DNA from: JAEUIX01 sp964611125
GTDB taxonomy: Bacteria; Planctomycetota; Phycisphaerae; Phycisphaerales; UBA1924
Direction of reading: 5' to 3'
DNA length: 64,000 bases
Assembly: GCA_964611125.1 (NCBI GenBank)
Contig: CAZSZO010000002.1
Coordinates: forward strand, 124,001-188,000
Position 1 is the first letter of the stretch. Every line of letters starts with the position of its first letter. The notes under the pieces are model-generated. The model ran no database searches, was not told the origin of the DNA, and was given only the letters and a program-made list of their open reading frames with translations. The position numbers and the translations under genes are program-made. Positions 43,722-53,029 of the stretch are shown in pieces.

Positions 43722-45662
43722 TCACTTCCTGCTGATGAGCACGCTCAGCAGCGTGACATCCGCCGGCGTCATCCCCTCCAGCCGGCCCGCCTGACCCAGC
43801 GTCTCCGGCCGGAACCGCTTGAGCGCATGCCGGGCCTCGGTGCGGATGTTCGCGATCGCGTCGTAGTCGAACCCGGCGGGGATCCGCTTGCGCTCCAGTT
43901 CCGCCCCGCGGCGGACCTCAGCGAGCGACTTGGCGATGTACGCCTCGTAGAACCGGTCGGTGTGCACCGTGAGCAGCACATCCGGCCGCCACGATGCGGG
44001 CGGGATGCGAGCGTCGCCCGCCGAGCTCTTTGGCCCGACCGCCTCCGCCAGGTCATTCACGCCGAACTCCGGGCGCCGCAAGTAGTCGGCCAGCGGCTTA
44101 CCCGCCAGCCGCGCGCGCTCGATCGCGGCGTTGAGCTCCGCCTTCTGCACCTGGCGCTCCTGCATCCACGCCCGCCGGCTCTGGCCCCAGCGATCCTCGC
44201 CCAGCAGCCCTGCTTCGTCCGCCCAGGGCGTCAGTCGGTCCGGGGCGTTATCCGACCGGAGCGACAGCCGGTGCTCGGCGCGGCTCGTGAACATGCGGTA
44301 GGGCTCCACCGGCGTCTTGGTGACCAGATCGTCCATCATCACGCCGATATACGCCTGCTCGCGCCCGAGCGTCACGAGCGGCTGGCCCCGGGCGAACCGC
44401 GCCGCGTTCAGCCCCGCCACCAGCCCCTGCCCCGCCGCCTCTTCGTAGCCGCTGGTGCCGTTGATCTGCCCCGCCAGGAACAGGCCCTCGACGACCTTGG
44501 TCATCCCCGTCGCGGTGAGCTGGTGCGGCCGCACCATGTCGTATTCCACCGCATAGCCGTACCGCAGGATCTCGGCCCGCTCGCACCCGCGCAGGCCGCG
44601 GACGATCGCGTCCTGCACATCGGCCGGCAGGCTCGTGGAAATGCCGTTGCAGTAGATCCAGTCGTCGCGCAAGGACTCCGGCTCGAGATACACATGGTGC
44701 GACTGCCGCTCAGCGAAGCGCACCACCTTGTCCTCGATGCTCGGGCAATACCGCGGCCCGGCCGACTCGATCTGCCCTGAGTACATCGGCGCCCGGTGCA
44801 GGTTGGCGCGGATCAACCCGTGAATCGTCGCCGTGGTTTCGGTGATGCGGCAGTCGACCTGCGGCAGGCGGGGAAAAGGGGCGCCGCCCTCGCCGTCGAG
44901 CACGCCGGTCAGATCGCTGAATGGTGCGGGCTGCGCATCGCCCAGCTGCGGCTCCAGGGCGTCCCAATCGATGGTCCCCCGCTTCAGGCGCGGCGGCGTC
45001 CCCGTCTTCAGCCGACCCAGCTCGAACCCGAGTTCCTTCAGCGCCCCCGAGATCCCTACCGCCGCGCCTTCGCCGAACCGGCCGCCCGCAGTCTGCTGTT
45101 CCCCCGTGTGCATCAGGCCGCGCATGAACGTGCCCGTGGTCAACACCACCGCGCGAGCCGAAAGCCGCCGCCCAGTCCACGGCCCGCAACCTTCCCCCTC
45201 CGAATGTGAACTTTGAACTTTGAACTCTGAACTCTCCACCCCAACCACCCGCCCACCTTCCACGACCAGCCCATCCACGCTCCCCGCGACCACCACGATC
45301 TCCTGGCGCAGCGAGATCAGCCGCTGCACCTCCTCGGCATAAGCGTGCTTGTCGCACTGGGCCCGCGGCCCGTGCACCGCGGGGCCCTTGCTGGTGTTGA
45401 GGACCTTGAACTGAATCCCCGTGGCGTCGGTCGCGAGGCCCATGAGCCCGTTGAGGGCGTCAACCTCACGGACGATCTGCCCCTTGGCCAAACCGCCGAT
45501 CGCCGGGTTGCACGACATCACGCCGATCCGGGAGGGATCGAGCGTCACCAGCGCGACCGACCCCGGCTCGCGCAGGATGTTCGCTGCGGCCCAAGCGGCT
45601 TCAACGCCGGCGTGTCCGCCGCCGATCACAACAACCTGAAACCGCCGTGGAGTCACGGGCAA
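43722..45662 (-). CDS. mnmG: MnmG (tRNA U34 carboxymethylaminomethyl-forming enzyme)
   Basis: 646 residues. The FAD-binding VVVIGGGHAGVEAAWA is at the N-terminus; SCNPAIGGLAKGQIVREVDALNG, KGPAVHGPRAQCDK, GTFMRGLMHTGEQQ and FLAGQINGTSGYEEAAGQG are all MnmG signatures, and the C-terminal helical domain (GRLEGMTPADV) is present. With MnmE it modifies uridine 34 of several tRNAs. Oddity: about 20 extra residues (around 140-160; ESSEFKVQSSHSEGEG) are placed before RAVVLTTGTFMRG and are encoded by a dispersed repeat. The start is TTG 45662 or GTG 45656. Confidence 0.95.
   Translation of the reverse strand: MPVTPRRFQVVVIGGGHAGVEAAWAAANILREPGSVALVTLDPSRIGVMSCNPAIGGLAKGQIVREVDALNGLMGLATDATGIQFKVLNTSKGPAVHGPRAQCDKHAYAEEVQRLISLRQEIVVVAGSVDGLVVEGGRVVGVESSEFKVQSSHSEGEGCGPWTGRRLSARAVVLTTGTFMRGLMHTGEQQTAGGRFGEGAAVGISGALKELGFELGRLKTGTPPRLKRGTIDWDALEPQLGDAQPAPFSDLTGVLDGEGGAPFPRLPQVDCRITETTATIHGLIRANLHRAPMYSGQIESAGPRYCPSIEDKVVRFAERQSHHVYLEPESLRDDWIYCNGISTSLPADVQDAIVRGLRGCERAEILRYGYAVEYDMVRPHQLTATGMTKVVEGLFLAGQINGTSGYEEAAGQGLVAGLNAARFARGQPLVTLGREQAYIGVMMDDLVTKTPVEPYRMFTSRAEHRLSLRSDNAPDRLTPWADEAGLLGEDRWGQSRRAWMQERQVQKAELNAAIERARLAGKPLADYLRRPEFGVNDLAEAVGPKSSAGDARIPPASWRPDVLLTVHTDRFYEAYIAKSLAEVRRGAELERKRIPAGFDYDAIANIRTEARHALKRFRPETLGQAGRLEGMTPADVTLLSVLISRK
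45206..45237 (-). repeat. Dispersed repeat inserted in frame in mnmG
   Basis: On the plus strand GTGAACTTTGAACTTTGAAC and CTCTGAACTC; the reverse orientation of the same element lies at 4438-4477. In mnmG it is translated as EFKVQSS. It interrupts an otherwise conserved region and keeps the frame. Confidence 0.7.
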
Positions 45663-45674
45663 GGGTATGAGCCC

Positions 45675-46280
45675 TTACGCGATCTGCACCAGCCGCGACT
45701 TCCGGCACAGCGGATACGTGCTCAGGAACTCAGCCATCGCCGCCTTCATCTTCTCCGCCGATTCGCCGTAGAAGTAGAGCGCGGTCTCCGTCGGCCCCTG
45801 CCAATGCCCGAGCATGATGCCCTTCCCACCCTGAGGATCCGAAATGGCGTTGTTGATCTCCTCGACCACCACGTTCACGTCAGACGCCTTGTACACCTCG
45901 AGGGGCAGATCCGTTCCGTTGAGGTACAGACCCAGCCCCTCCGTCCGTCCGAACGCAAGACGCTGCTTCGTCCCGCCTGACTCGAACTGCAGCTCCGAGC
46001 CCCGGGGCGCGCCGGCGTTGGTGAGAAACTCGCAGATGAACGCAGGCGCCCGTTCGACATGGAACATGTCCACATCCAACCCGCAGTACTCAATCTCGCC
46101 TGTCTTCTGCTGCAGCGTGCCCCCTCCGGTCACCTCCCCGAGCCCGGCCGCCTTGAGGGCCTCGTCGAGCGGGTCCTCGAACAGCTCGCCGCGTGCTTCG
46201 GGCATGATCTTGGCGTTGATCTGGGCGTACGCAAAAGCGCTTTCTGGCTTGTGCTTGCGGCCGAAGAGCTTGGCGAACAT
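45675..46280 (-). CDS. Unknown protein
   Basis: 201 residues from an ATG with GGAG upstream; no signal peptide or membrane segment. The sequence begins MFAKLFGRKHKPES, has a mixed alpha/beta body (GEIEYCGLDVDMFHVERAP, LAFGRTEGLGLYLNGTDLPL) and ends in a helix with a repeated M/A pattern (ESAEKMKAAMAEFLSTYPLC). I do not recognise the family. It lies 12 bp before mnmG on the same strand, so both may be co-transcribed. Codon use is like its neighbours. Confidence 0.6.
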   Translation of the reverse strand: MFAKLFGRKHKPESAFAYAQINAKIMPEARGELFEDPLDEALKAAGLGEVTGGGTLQQKTGEIEYCGLDVDMFHVERAPAFICEFLTNAGAPRGSELQFESGGTKQRLAFGRTEGLGLYLNGTDLPLEVYKASDVNVVVEEINNAISDPQGGKGIMLGHWQGPTETALYFYGESAEKMKAAMAEFLSTYPLCRKSRLVQIA

Positions 46281-46453
46281 GTGTGCTCCAGTCGTGGCGG
46301 GTGCGTTTCGGGCAGTCTCGCTGACGTTCCGCGCGGTATTGTTAGGAACCGTCGTCCGTGGTGTCGAGTTCGGGGCTGCCCTTCAGCCGCCGGTCTGTTG
46401 GCGCTCGGCGGCCGCCGAGCCAGGGCCGGAATGACTCGTGTGGGCCCAGCGTC

Positions 46454-46981
46454 CTATGCAATCGCCGACAGTCTTCGCCACAGCCGCGCGAATGAGGCCG
46501 AGCTGCGCCGAAGCCGCTCGATGTCTATGCGTGAAGTCAGCCGAGCTTGATCGGCGGTTTCCTTGTAGTTCGGCGCCAACGTCCCCCGAAGTCGGTCCTT
46601 TGGCGCGCCGGAGCCATCAGGATCCATCTCGCCCAGCTCCTCGATGCCCCCGACAATCCAGTTTTCGAACTCACGGATGGCCAGCGCGACGAAGAAGTCG
46701 CGCCCCGTCGCCGCCGTCGCGAGGCGGGCCGAAAGCCCCGGCCCCAGCGTGGCGGCGCAGTGCTCATCTGCATCAATGAGCAGAAGGATCAAGCCCCGCC
46801 CGGGGATGTTTGAACGAGCAATGGCCGCAGCGCGCTCAAGCCCGCCCGGAGCCAGCAGCTTGCTCTTTGGAAACCTCACGGGCGCTGCGACGCGGACGAG
46901 CGTAGCCACCTTGATAATGAGCTTCGGAGCGGCGAGGAAATCGCCATGGCCCTCCACGATTGGAGCGACGACGTAATTCAC
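46454..46981 (-). CDS. DUF4276 protein (TOPRIM-like), partner of the ATPase
   Basis: 175 residues from a GTG that overlaps the ATPase stop by four bases (GTGA), so translation is coupled. PIVEGHGDFLA near residue 8 and LLIDADEHCA near residue 66 supply the Glu and Asp residues expected for a TOPRIM-like metal site; AIREFENWIVGG and AGGLERAAAI-type helices are typical for DUF4276. With an AAA/ABC-type ATPase upstream it forms a two-gene module of the ATPase + TOPRIM kind used by OLD-family and PARIS-type anti-phage systems. Nuclease activity and immunity are inference. Confidence 0.8.
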   Translation of the reverse strand: MNYVVAPIVEGHGDFLAAPKLIIKVATLVRVAAPVRFPKSKLLAPGGLERAAAIARSNIPGRGLILLLIDADEHCAATLGPGLSARLATAATGRDFFVALAIREFENWIVGGIEELGEMDPDGSGAPKDRLRGTLAPNYKETADQARLTSRIDIERLRRSSASFARLWRRLSAIA

Positions 46982-48201
46982 GCGACTTGGCCGAAAAGGC
47001 TGCCCTGATGTTTGTCTTGCCGATCCAAATCCGCCTGGTCAGCCGTCAATTGGTCCAGTCGCAGTAATTCACCGGGCGTCGAGAGATGGTCGGCCAGCAG
47101 CTTCGCCTTGAGAGGGTCCAGACGTCCGACCCGGGTGCGTCCTTTCTCCATCAAAACCGGGCGGATCATGTCGGCGACCACCGAGGGGTGCTCGAGCAGA
47201 TCGGGGCTGTGGCACGTGATGATCAGTTGTGTCGATTCGGAGCCCTCCAGGAGCGCATCCATCAACGCCCCGGCAGCCGCCGGGTGCAGGGCGGTTTCCG
47301 GCTCCTCAATGCCGATGAGCGACGGCCCGCTGCTCGTTTGGGCCGAGAGCAGCGAAACCAGGATGCCTAGGGCTCTGATCGTTCCGTCGGAAAGTGAAAT
47401 GGCCTCGAAGGTCGAATTGCGCACCCCTTCAGGCACGCTCTGCTCCTGGGCTACTTCAAAGGTCTCGAGCGCTCCGGCTTGCTTGTGTTCGATGCGGGTT
47501 ACGGGCACCCCGATGGCTCTGAGGTATTCGATCACCCGGTTCAAACGGTCGGGCGAACTCGAGAGCTGCTTCACAACGCTGGCCAGATTCTGACCGTCAT
47601 GCGAGAGCCGCGCGCCGGGCTCGGGCCGCTGAGGCAGCTTCATCGCCTCGGGGTTGAAGTTGTGGAACACCATTCGTGAAAGCACGTCGAACACGCCGCG
47701 GAACTCCGTAAGCCCCGAAGCCGCCACGAGCAGGAGCCGGTCCTCTGCGACCGCCGGCGCGGCGGAAAACGGCGTCCACGCGACGATGGAGCCGTCGCGC
47801 GTGCTAAAGGCGTGCTCCACCGCTGTTCGGGAGCCCGGCCGGCAAACTTCGCACGTTTCGTGGTCAATCCGGAACGCGCGACCGTGGACGGCCGCGATTC
47901 GAAAGGAGTATCGCGCCAGTCGCCCGTCCGGCAGTTCCAACTCCACGCCGACGCCAGGATTCGTTGGCCGCCCGCCGAGCGACTTCCTCCGAACCTGATC
48001 GATCCCGCCTCGCTTGCGGATCGCATACTCCAGCGGGTTGTTCAGGGCGTCGGCCACGAACCGCAGGGCGTCGATGATGTTGCTCTTCCCCACCCCGTTC
48101 CGCCCAGCCAGAATCGTAAGCGAAGCCAGCTCGATATCGCAGCTTTCTATGCTCTTGTACTGCCTCAGCGTGACCCGCCTGATTCGCCGGCTCCCGTTCA
48201 T
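46978..48201 (-). CDS. AAA/ABC-type ATPase (AAA_21-like), partner of DUF4276
   Basis: 407 residues from ATG 48201 (GTG 48216 is possible). Walker A AGRNGVGKSN is near residue 33, signature-like AISLSDGTIRALG near 272, Walker B LIGIEEPETALHP near 296, then the switch region IITCHSPDLLEHP. This is the SMC/RecF/OLD-type ATPase head without a long coiled coil. The C-terminal 60 residues are helical and Gln/Asp-rich (LTADQADLDRQDKHQG). Translationally coupled to the DUF4276 gene. It lies between two housekeeping genes, serS and mnmG. It probably senses invasion and releases or activates its TOPRIM-like partner; this is inferred from similar modules. Confidence 0.85.
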   Translation of the reverse strand: MNGSRRIRRVTLRQYKSIESCDIELASLTILAGRNGVGKSNIIDALRFVADALNNPLEYAIRKRGGIDQVRRKSLGGRPTNPGVGVELELPDGRLARYSFRIAAVHGRAFRIDHETCEVCRPGSRTAVEHAFSTRDGSIVAWTPFSAAPAVAEDRLLLVAASGLTEFRGVFDVLSRMVFHNFNPEAMKLPQRPEPGARLSHDGQNLASVVKQLSSSPDRLNRVIEYLRAIGVPVTRIEHKQAGALETFEVAQEQSVPEGVRNSTFEAISLSDGTIRALGILVSLLSAQTSSGPSLIGIEEPETALHPAAAGALMDALLEGSESTQLIITCHSPDLLEHPSVVADMIRPVLMEKGRTRVGRLDPLKAKLLADHLSTPGELLRLDQLTADQADLDRQDKHQGSLFGQVA

Positions 48202-48236
48202 GCGGAAGCGTATCACCCCTCCCTACACTCCGCCCC

Positions 48237-49664
48237 ATGATCGATCTCAAGCAACTCCGCGAGAATCCCGCCCGTTTCCGCGACGGCGCGGCCAAGAAGG
48301 GCATCGAGGTCCAGTTCGAGCAGATCCTCCGGCTCGACGAGGAGCATCGCTCGGCCCTCACCCGGCGCGAGGCCCTGCGGGCGGAGCAGAAGAAGATCGA
48401 GAAGGAGTCCGGCCCGCTGATCGGAAAGCTCAAGGGCGCCATCGCCAAGGCCCCCCCTGCGGAGAAGCCGGGCCTCGAGGCCCAGCTCAAGGAGCTGCTC
48501 GACAAGCCCGCCGCGCTCAAGGAGCAGATCGGCGAACTCGATGAGGTGGTCGGCCGGATCGAGCCCGAGCTGAGCCGCCACCTGCTCACGGTCCCCCTGC
48601 CGCCCGATGGCGATGTGCCCGTCGGCTCATCCGCCGACGACAATGTCGAGGTCCGCCGCTGGAATCCCCCGGGCTTTGACCCCGCCCGGCCGTTCGAAGC
48701 CCAGCGGGGCTTCAAGCCCCGGTCCCACATCGAACTTGTCGAGTCGCTGCGGCTGGCCGACTTCCCCCGCGGCGTCAAGATGGGCGGAACCCGCTCGTAC
48801 GTCCTCACCGGCGCCGGGATGCTGCTGCACCAGGCCCTGCTCCGCTACGCCTTCGATTTCATGGTGCACAAGCACGGCTTCAAGGCGATGTCGGTCCCGG
48901 TGCTGGTGCGAGAGGAATGCATGATCGGCACCGGCTTCTTCCCCGCCGGACGCGAGCAGGCCTACCACATCCCGGAGAAGGAGCGGGCCGGCGGCGGCAA
49001 CGACCTGTTCCTCACCGGCACCGGCGAGGTCGGGCTCATGGGCCTGCACCAGGACGAGATCCTCGATGAGTCGTCTCTCCCGCTGAAGTACGTCACCGTG
49101 AGCACCTGCTTCCGGCGCGAGGCCGGGGCCGCCGGCAAGGACACCGCCGGGCTGTACCGCGTGCACATGTTCGACAAGGTCGAGCAGGTGGTGATCTGCC
49201 GGGCCGATGAGCAGGAGAGCCGCGCCTGGCACAAGCGCATGCTGGGCTTTGTCGAGGAGCTCCTCCAGGGTCTCGCGCTCCCGTACCGCCTCCTGCAGTG
49301 CTGCACCGGCGACCTTGGCCCCAAGAACGCCGACATGGTCGACATCGAGTGCTGGATGCCCGGCCGCGGCGACAGCGCCGGCGGCGGCGCGACCGCCGGC
49401 GCCTATGGCGAAACGCACTCGGCCAGCCGCCTCTATGACTACCAGTGCCGCCGGCTCAACATGCGCTACCGCCCTTCGGACCCGGGCGCCAAGGGCGGGA
49501 ACATCTTCTGCCACTCGCTTAACAACACCGTCGGCGCCAGCCCGCGCCTGATGATCCCCCTGCTCGAGAACCACCAGCAGGCCGACGGCTCGGTGGTCAT
49601 CCCGCCCGCGCTCCGCCCGTACATGGGCGGAATGGATCAGATCGCCCCGCCCGCGACGAAGTGA
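48237..49664 (+). CDS. serS: Seryl-tRNA synthetase
   Basis: 475 residues. The N-terminal tRNA-binding coiled coil (MIDLKQLRENPARFRDGAAKKG, EQKKIEKESGPLIGKLKG) spans 1-110; the class II core has motif 2 VSTCFRREAGAAGKDTAGLYR and motif 3 in NTVGASPRLMIPLLENHQ. Charges tRNA-Ser with serine. It is longer than the usual 425-430 residues, mainly through a Gly/Ala-rich insertion (RGDSAGGGATAGAYG) before ETHSASRLYDYQ. It is divergent from the ATPase module, with 35 bp between the starts. Confidence 0.96.
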   Translation: MIDLKQLRENPARFRDGAAKKGIEVQFEQILRLDEEHRSALTRREALRAEQKKIEKESGPLIGKLKGAIAKAPPAEKPGLEAQLKELLDKPAALKEQIGELDEVVGRIEPELSRHLLTVPLPPDGDVPVGSSADDNVEVRRWNPPGFDPARPFEAQRGFKPRSHIELVESLRLADFPRGVKMGGTRSYVLTGAGMLLHQALLRYAFDFMVHKHGFKAMSVPVLVREECMIGTGFFPAGREQAYHIPEKERAGGGNDLFLTGTGEVGLMGLHQDEILDESSLPLKYVTVSTCFRREAGAAGKDTAGLYRVHMFDKVEQVVICRADEQESRAWHKRMLGFVEELLQGLALPYRLLQCCTGDLGPKNADMVDIECWMPGRGDSAGGGATAGAYGETHSASRLYDYQCRRLNMRYRPSDPGAKGGNIFCHSLNNTVGASPRLMIPLLENHQQADGSVVIPPALRPYMGGMDQIAPPATK

Positions 49665-49706
49665 CGCGAGGCGGCCGCGTCGGCCCGTTCAGCCGCCGCA
49701 GCATCC

Positions 49707-50099
49707 TCAGCCCCGGACGAGCTTCTCGGGCGTGTGCCGCCCGCATTCAGGGCAGCGGATCTCGCTGTTTTCAGCGGGCAGATCGCTGAGTGCGTACCCG
49801 CAGTTCACGCACAGCTCCGGAGGCTTGCGGGCGTCCAGCGGCGGGACGCGGGCCCGCTCGGCGCCGTCGACCAGCACGAACATCCGGAGCTTTCCCAAGG
49901 AAAGATCGCGCGCCGAGACCTCGACGTGGCGAGTACGCCCTGACTCATCGGGCAAGTCGAAGTGGTGCGACGAGGGGAGGATGCTCCACCACGGCCGGTG
50001 CGACGCCGTGCGGCCGTTGACAAGCACCTCTTCGCTGGAGAAGTCCGTGCGCCGCAGCTCGATCACGTGCCCGTGGATCACCGTTCGGAAGATGATCAC
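49707..50099 (-). CDS. Small protein with C-terminal zinc ribbon
   Basis: 130 residues from a GTG with GAGGAG upstream, 6 bp after acs, so in one transcript. The N-terminal 85 residues are beta-rich (FRTVIHGHVIELRRTDFSSE, GKLRMFVLVDGAERARV) and the tail has CVNCGYALSDL and CPECGRHTPE (two CxxC pairs). No family function is known; it is the same ribbon type as at 22429 but without membrane helices. Confidence 0.65.
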   Translation of the reverse strand: MIIFRTVIHGHVIELRRTDFSSEEVLVNGRTASHRPWWSILPSSHHFDLPDESGRTRHVEVSARDLSLGKLRMFVLVDGAERARVPPLDARKPPELCVNCGYALSDLPAENSEIRCPECGRHTPEKLVRG

Positions 50100-50105
50100 G
50101 CCAGG

Positions 50106-52235
50106 CTACTCCTCGTCGCCCCGCAGCTTCGACACCACGCTGAAGTCCTCGAGCGTCGTCGTGTCCTGGGTGATCTTCTCCACGCCCGCGGCCACATCCC
50201 GCAGCAGTCGCCGCATGATCTTGCCGCTCCGCGTCTTGGGGAGCGCCTCGGCGAAGCGGATCTGATCGGGCTTGGCCAAGGCGCCCACCTCGTGCGCGAC
50301 ATGGGCCCGCAGCTCCTCGCGCAGGGCGTCCCCCGGCTGGCTCCCAGGATGATCGATGAACCATTTGCTCTTGAGCGTCACGAACGCGCAGATGGCGTTG
50401 CCCTTGATCTCGTGCGGCACGCCCACCGCCGCGGCCTCCGCCACGCTGGGATGGCTCACCAGCGCGCTCTCGACCTCCATGGTCCCGAGCAGGTGGCCGC
50501 TCACCTTGATGACATCGTCGATGCGCCCCTGGATCCAGTAGTAGCCATCTGCGTCTCGCCGGGCCCCGTCGGCCGAGAAGTACCAGGGCGACCCGGACCT
50601 CGGATCCTTCAGCCGTCCCCAGTAATTGCTCACGAACCGCTCGCGGTTGCCGAAGACCCCGCGCAGCATCCCCGGCCAGGGCTTGCGGATGCACAGCAGC
50701 CCGCCCTGGTTGGGGCCCATCTCCTGCCCCTGCTCGTTCACCACCGCGGCGTCGATGCCCAGCATCGGCAGCGTGCACGAGCCCGGCTTGGTCGCGATCG
50801 CCCCTGGCAGCGGCGTCACCACGTGGCCGCCCGTCTCCGTCTGCCAGTAGGTGTCGACGATCGGGCAGCGCCCGCCCCCGATGTGCTCATGGAACCACAT
50901 CCACGCCTCGGGGTTGATCGGCTCGCCCACGGTTCCCAGCACCCGCAGCGACGACAGGTCGTGCCGGCGCGGCAGCTCGGGCCCCCATTTCATGAATGTA
51001 CGGATCGCTGTGGGCGCCGTGTAAAAGTGGCTGGGCCGGTGGCGGGCGATAATGTCCCAGAACCGGTCGCCGCCGCCCGCCGGGCGTCCTCCCGCCGGCT
51101 GAGCCGCGGGGAAATCCGGCGCACCCTCGTACATCAGCGTCGGCACGCGGTTGAGGAGCAGGCCGTAGATGACATAGCTGTGCCCGGTGATCCAGCCGAT
51201 ATCCGCCGAGCACCAGAAGAGCTGGCCTGAATCGGGCACGAGGTTGAACGTGAGCCGGGCGGTCATCTGCACGAAGGCCAGGTAGCCGCCGGTGGAGTGC
51301 ACGATCCCCTTGGGCTTGCCGGTGCTGCCGCTGGTGTAGAGCAGGAAGAGCATGTCCTCGCTCTCCATTTCCGCGCACGGGCACGCGTCGGAGGCCATCG
51401 CCATCACGTCGTGCCACCAGTGCAGCCGGGTGGCCCCGTTGCGCATCGAGCCCGTGGTGAACCGCTGGCTGGGCGGGATGTGGGCCGTCCGCCGCACCAC
51501 CACCACGTGGTTCATCACGTGCCCGCGATTGGCCAGCTCGTCGACAGCCTCCTCCACGTTCTTGAGCAGCGGCGTCACCTGCCCGCGTCGGAAGCCGCCG
51601 TCGGCGGTGATCACCACCTTGCTGTGCGCGTCGATCGCCCGCTCGGTGATGGCGTGCGGCGCAAAGCCCCCGAAGATCACGCTGTGGGCCGCCCCGATCC
51701 GCGCGCACGCCAGCATCGCCACCGCCAGCTCCGGGATCATCGGCATGTAGATCGTCACCACATCGCCCTTGTGGACCCCCAGCGTCCGCAGCACGTTCGC
51801 CAGCCGGCTGGTCTGCTCCTGAAGCTCACGATACGTCAGCCGACGGATTTCCGGCTCCGGCGCATAGGCCGAGCCCGGGGCCGGGTGGCTGGTCCGCGGC
51901 GTCACCGGCTCGCCCTCCCACGCCAACGCCGTCTGCTCACCATGCCCAGCCTGCACATGACGGTCAACGCAGTTGTAGCACGCGTTCAGACGCCCGCCGC
52001 CGAACCACCGCGCATCGGGCGCCTCCCACTCCAGCACGTGCCGCCACGGCGTGAACCACGCCAGCCGCCGCCCCTCCTCCGCCCAGAAGCTCTCAGGATC
52101 CTCCACCGACCGCTGGTGCAACGCCCTGTACTCCGCCAGCGAACTGATGTGCCACCCCGAGAACCCCAGCGCCGCGGCAGGCGAAGGCGGAAACGACCGG
52201 GTTTCGTTCAATGTCGAACTGATCGGTTGCGTCAT
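50106..52235 (-). CDS. acs: Acetyl-CoA synthetase
   Basis: 709 residues from ATG 52235 (52247 is possible). AMP-forming synthetase motifs: LLYTSGSTGKPKGIVHSTGG (A3), CSADIGWITGHSYV, DTYWQTETGGH (A5), and C-terminal KTRSGKIMRRLL, where the lysine is the usual acetylation site. Converts acetate, ATP and CoA to acetyl-CoA. Compared with the common 650 residues it has two short low-complexity insertions (AAQPAGGRPAGGGD near residue 380 and HPGSQPGD in the C-terminal domain). The zinc-ribbon gene follows directly. Confidence 0.95.
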   Translation of the reverse strand: MTQPISSTLNETRSFPPSPAAALGFSGWHISSLAEYRALHQRSVEDPESFWAEEGRRLAWFTPWRHVLEWEAPDARWFGGGRLNACYNCVDRHVQAGHGEQTALAWEGEPVTPRTSHPAPGSAYAPEPEIRRLTYRELQEQTSRLANVLRTLGVHKGDVVTIYMPMIPELAVAMLACARIGAAHSVIFGGFAPHAITERAIDAHSKVVITADGGFRRGQVTPLLKNVEEAVDELANRGHVMNHVVVVRRTAHIPPSQRFTTGSMRNGATRLHWWHDVMAMASDACPCAEMESEDMLFLLYTSGSTGKPKGIVHSTGGYLAFVQMTARLTFNLVPDSGQLFWCSADIGWITGHSYVIYGLLLNRVPTLMYEGAPDFPAAQPAGGRPAGGGDRFWDIIARHRPSHFYTAPTAIRTFMKWGPELPRRHDLSSLRVLGTVGEPINPEAWMWFHEHIGGGRCPIVDTYWQTETGGHVVTPLPGAIATKPGSCTLPMLGIDAAVVNEQGQEMGPNQGGLLCIRKPWPGMLRGVFGNRERFVSNYWGRLKDPRSGSPWYFSADGARRDADGYYWIQGRIDDVIKVSGHLLGTMEVESALVSHPSVAEAAAVGVPHEIKGNAICAFVTLKSKWFIDHPGSQPGDALREELRAHVAHEVGALAKPDQIRFAEALPKTRSGKIMRRLLRDVAAGVEKITQDTTTLEDFSVVSKLRGDEE

Positions 52236-52419
52236 GCCCCCCAGCATACCAAGGCGCCCTTCCACCGGCCCCTGAGCCCCGCTTGGGACGGTCCCACCCC
52301 CCAGCGCTCAAAATCAATCTGCGGGCTGGATGTCGAAAGCCCCCCTCCTCGGCCGTCATCCCTCCGGAGCCGGCTCGCCGGGCCAGTCGCCCGAAGCCGC
52401 CCCCTTCTGGAGCCCGTTC

Positions 52420-52950
52420 ATGACCCGTTCCCTCGGACTCAGCCAACCCCTCGCCCTGTCCTCCGTCCTGCTGCTTACTGGCCTTGCGGGCCTGGCCGGC
52501 CACGCCATCGCCCGCCCGCAGACCCCGCCCGCCAGCCCCGCCTCCAACCAGGCGCCAGCCCGCCCGCGATTCACCATCTTCATCTATGAGTCGCCCGCCG
52601 AACTCGCCCGGCGCAACGACAACACCGACTCCGGTCAGCAGTACTGGGCCGCCTACGCGGCGTTCGCCGGCAAGCTCGAGAAGGCCGGCGTCATGACCCC
52701 CGCGGGCTGCTGCCTCCAGCCCGACTCCGCGGCCCGGGTCATCCGATCCGCCACCGGAAAGCCGGTCGTGAGCGAAGGCGCCTACGCCTCGGCCCCCGCC
52801 GGGCACCAGCTGGGCGGCTACTTCGTGATCGAGGTCGATACGCTCGAAGCCGCGCTCGACTGGGCCCGCCAGGCGCCCTCCACCGCCACCGGCGCGGTCG
52901 AGGTCCGCCCCGCCTACCCCATGCCGCCGATGATGTCCCACCCCCGCTGA
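52420..52950 (+). CDS. Exported YCII/DGPF-like protein
   Basis: 176 residues from ATG 52420 with GGAG upstream. A signal peptide (LALSSVLLLTGLAGLAGHAIA) precedes a YCII-like domain (FTIFIYESPAELARRNDNTD, CCLQPDSAARVIRSATG, LGGYFVIEVDTLEAALDWAR). The DGPF signature is weakened to SEGAYAS. An exported form of this normally cytoplasmic family is unusual. It precedes a second YCII gene and an ECF42-type sigma gene, the standard DGPF-ECF42 neighbourhood. Confidence 0.8.
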   Translation: MTRSLGLSQPLALSSVLLLTGLAGLAGHAIARPQTPPASPASNQAPARPRFTIFIYESPAELARRNDNTDSGQQYWAAYAAFAGKLEKAGVMTPAGCCLQPDSAARVIRSATGKPVVSEGAYASAPAGHQLGGYFVIEVDTLEAALDWARQAPSTATGAVEVRPAYPMPPMMSHPR

Positions 52951-53029
52951 ATCCACCACCACCACCACCTCGACCCCAACCTCACCAGCCCCTCAAGTCT
53001 CAAACCACTCCCCGCACAGGAACCCCGGC

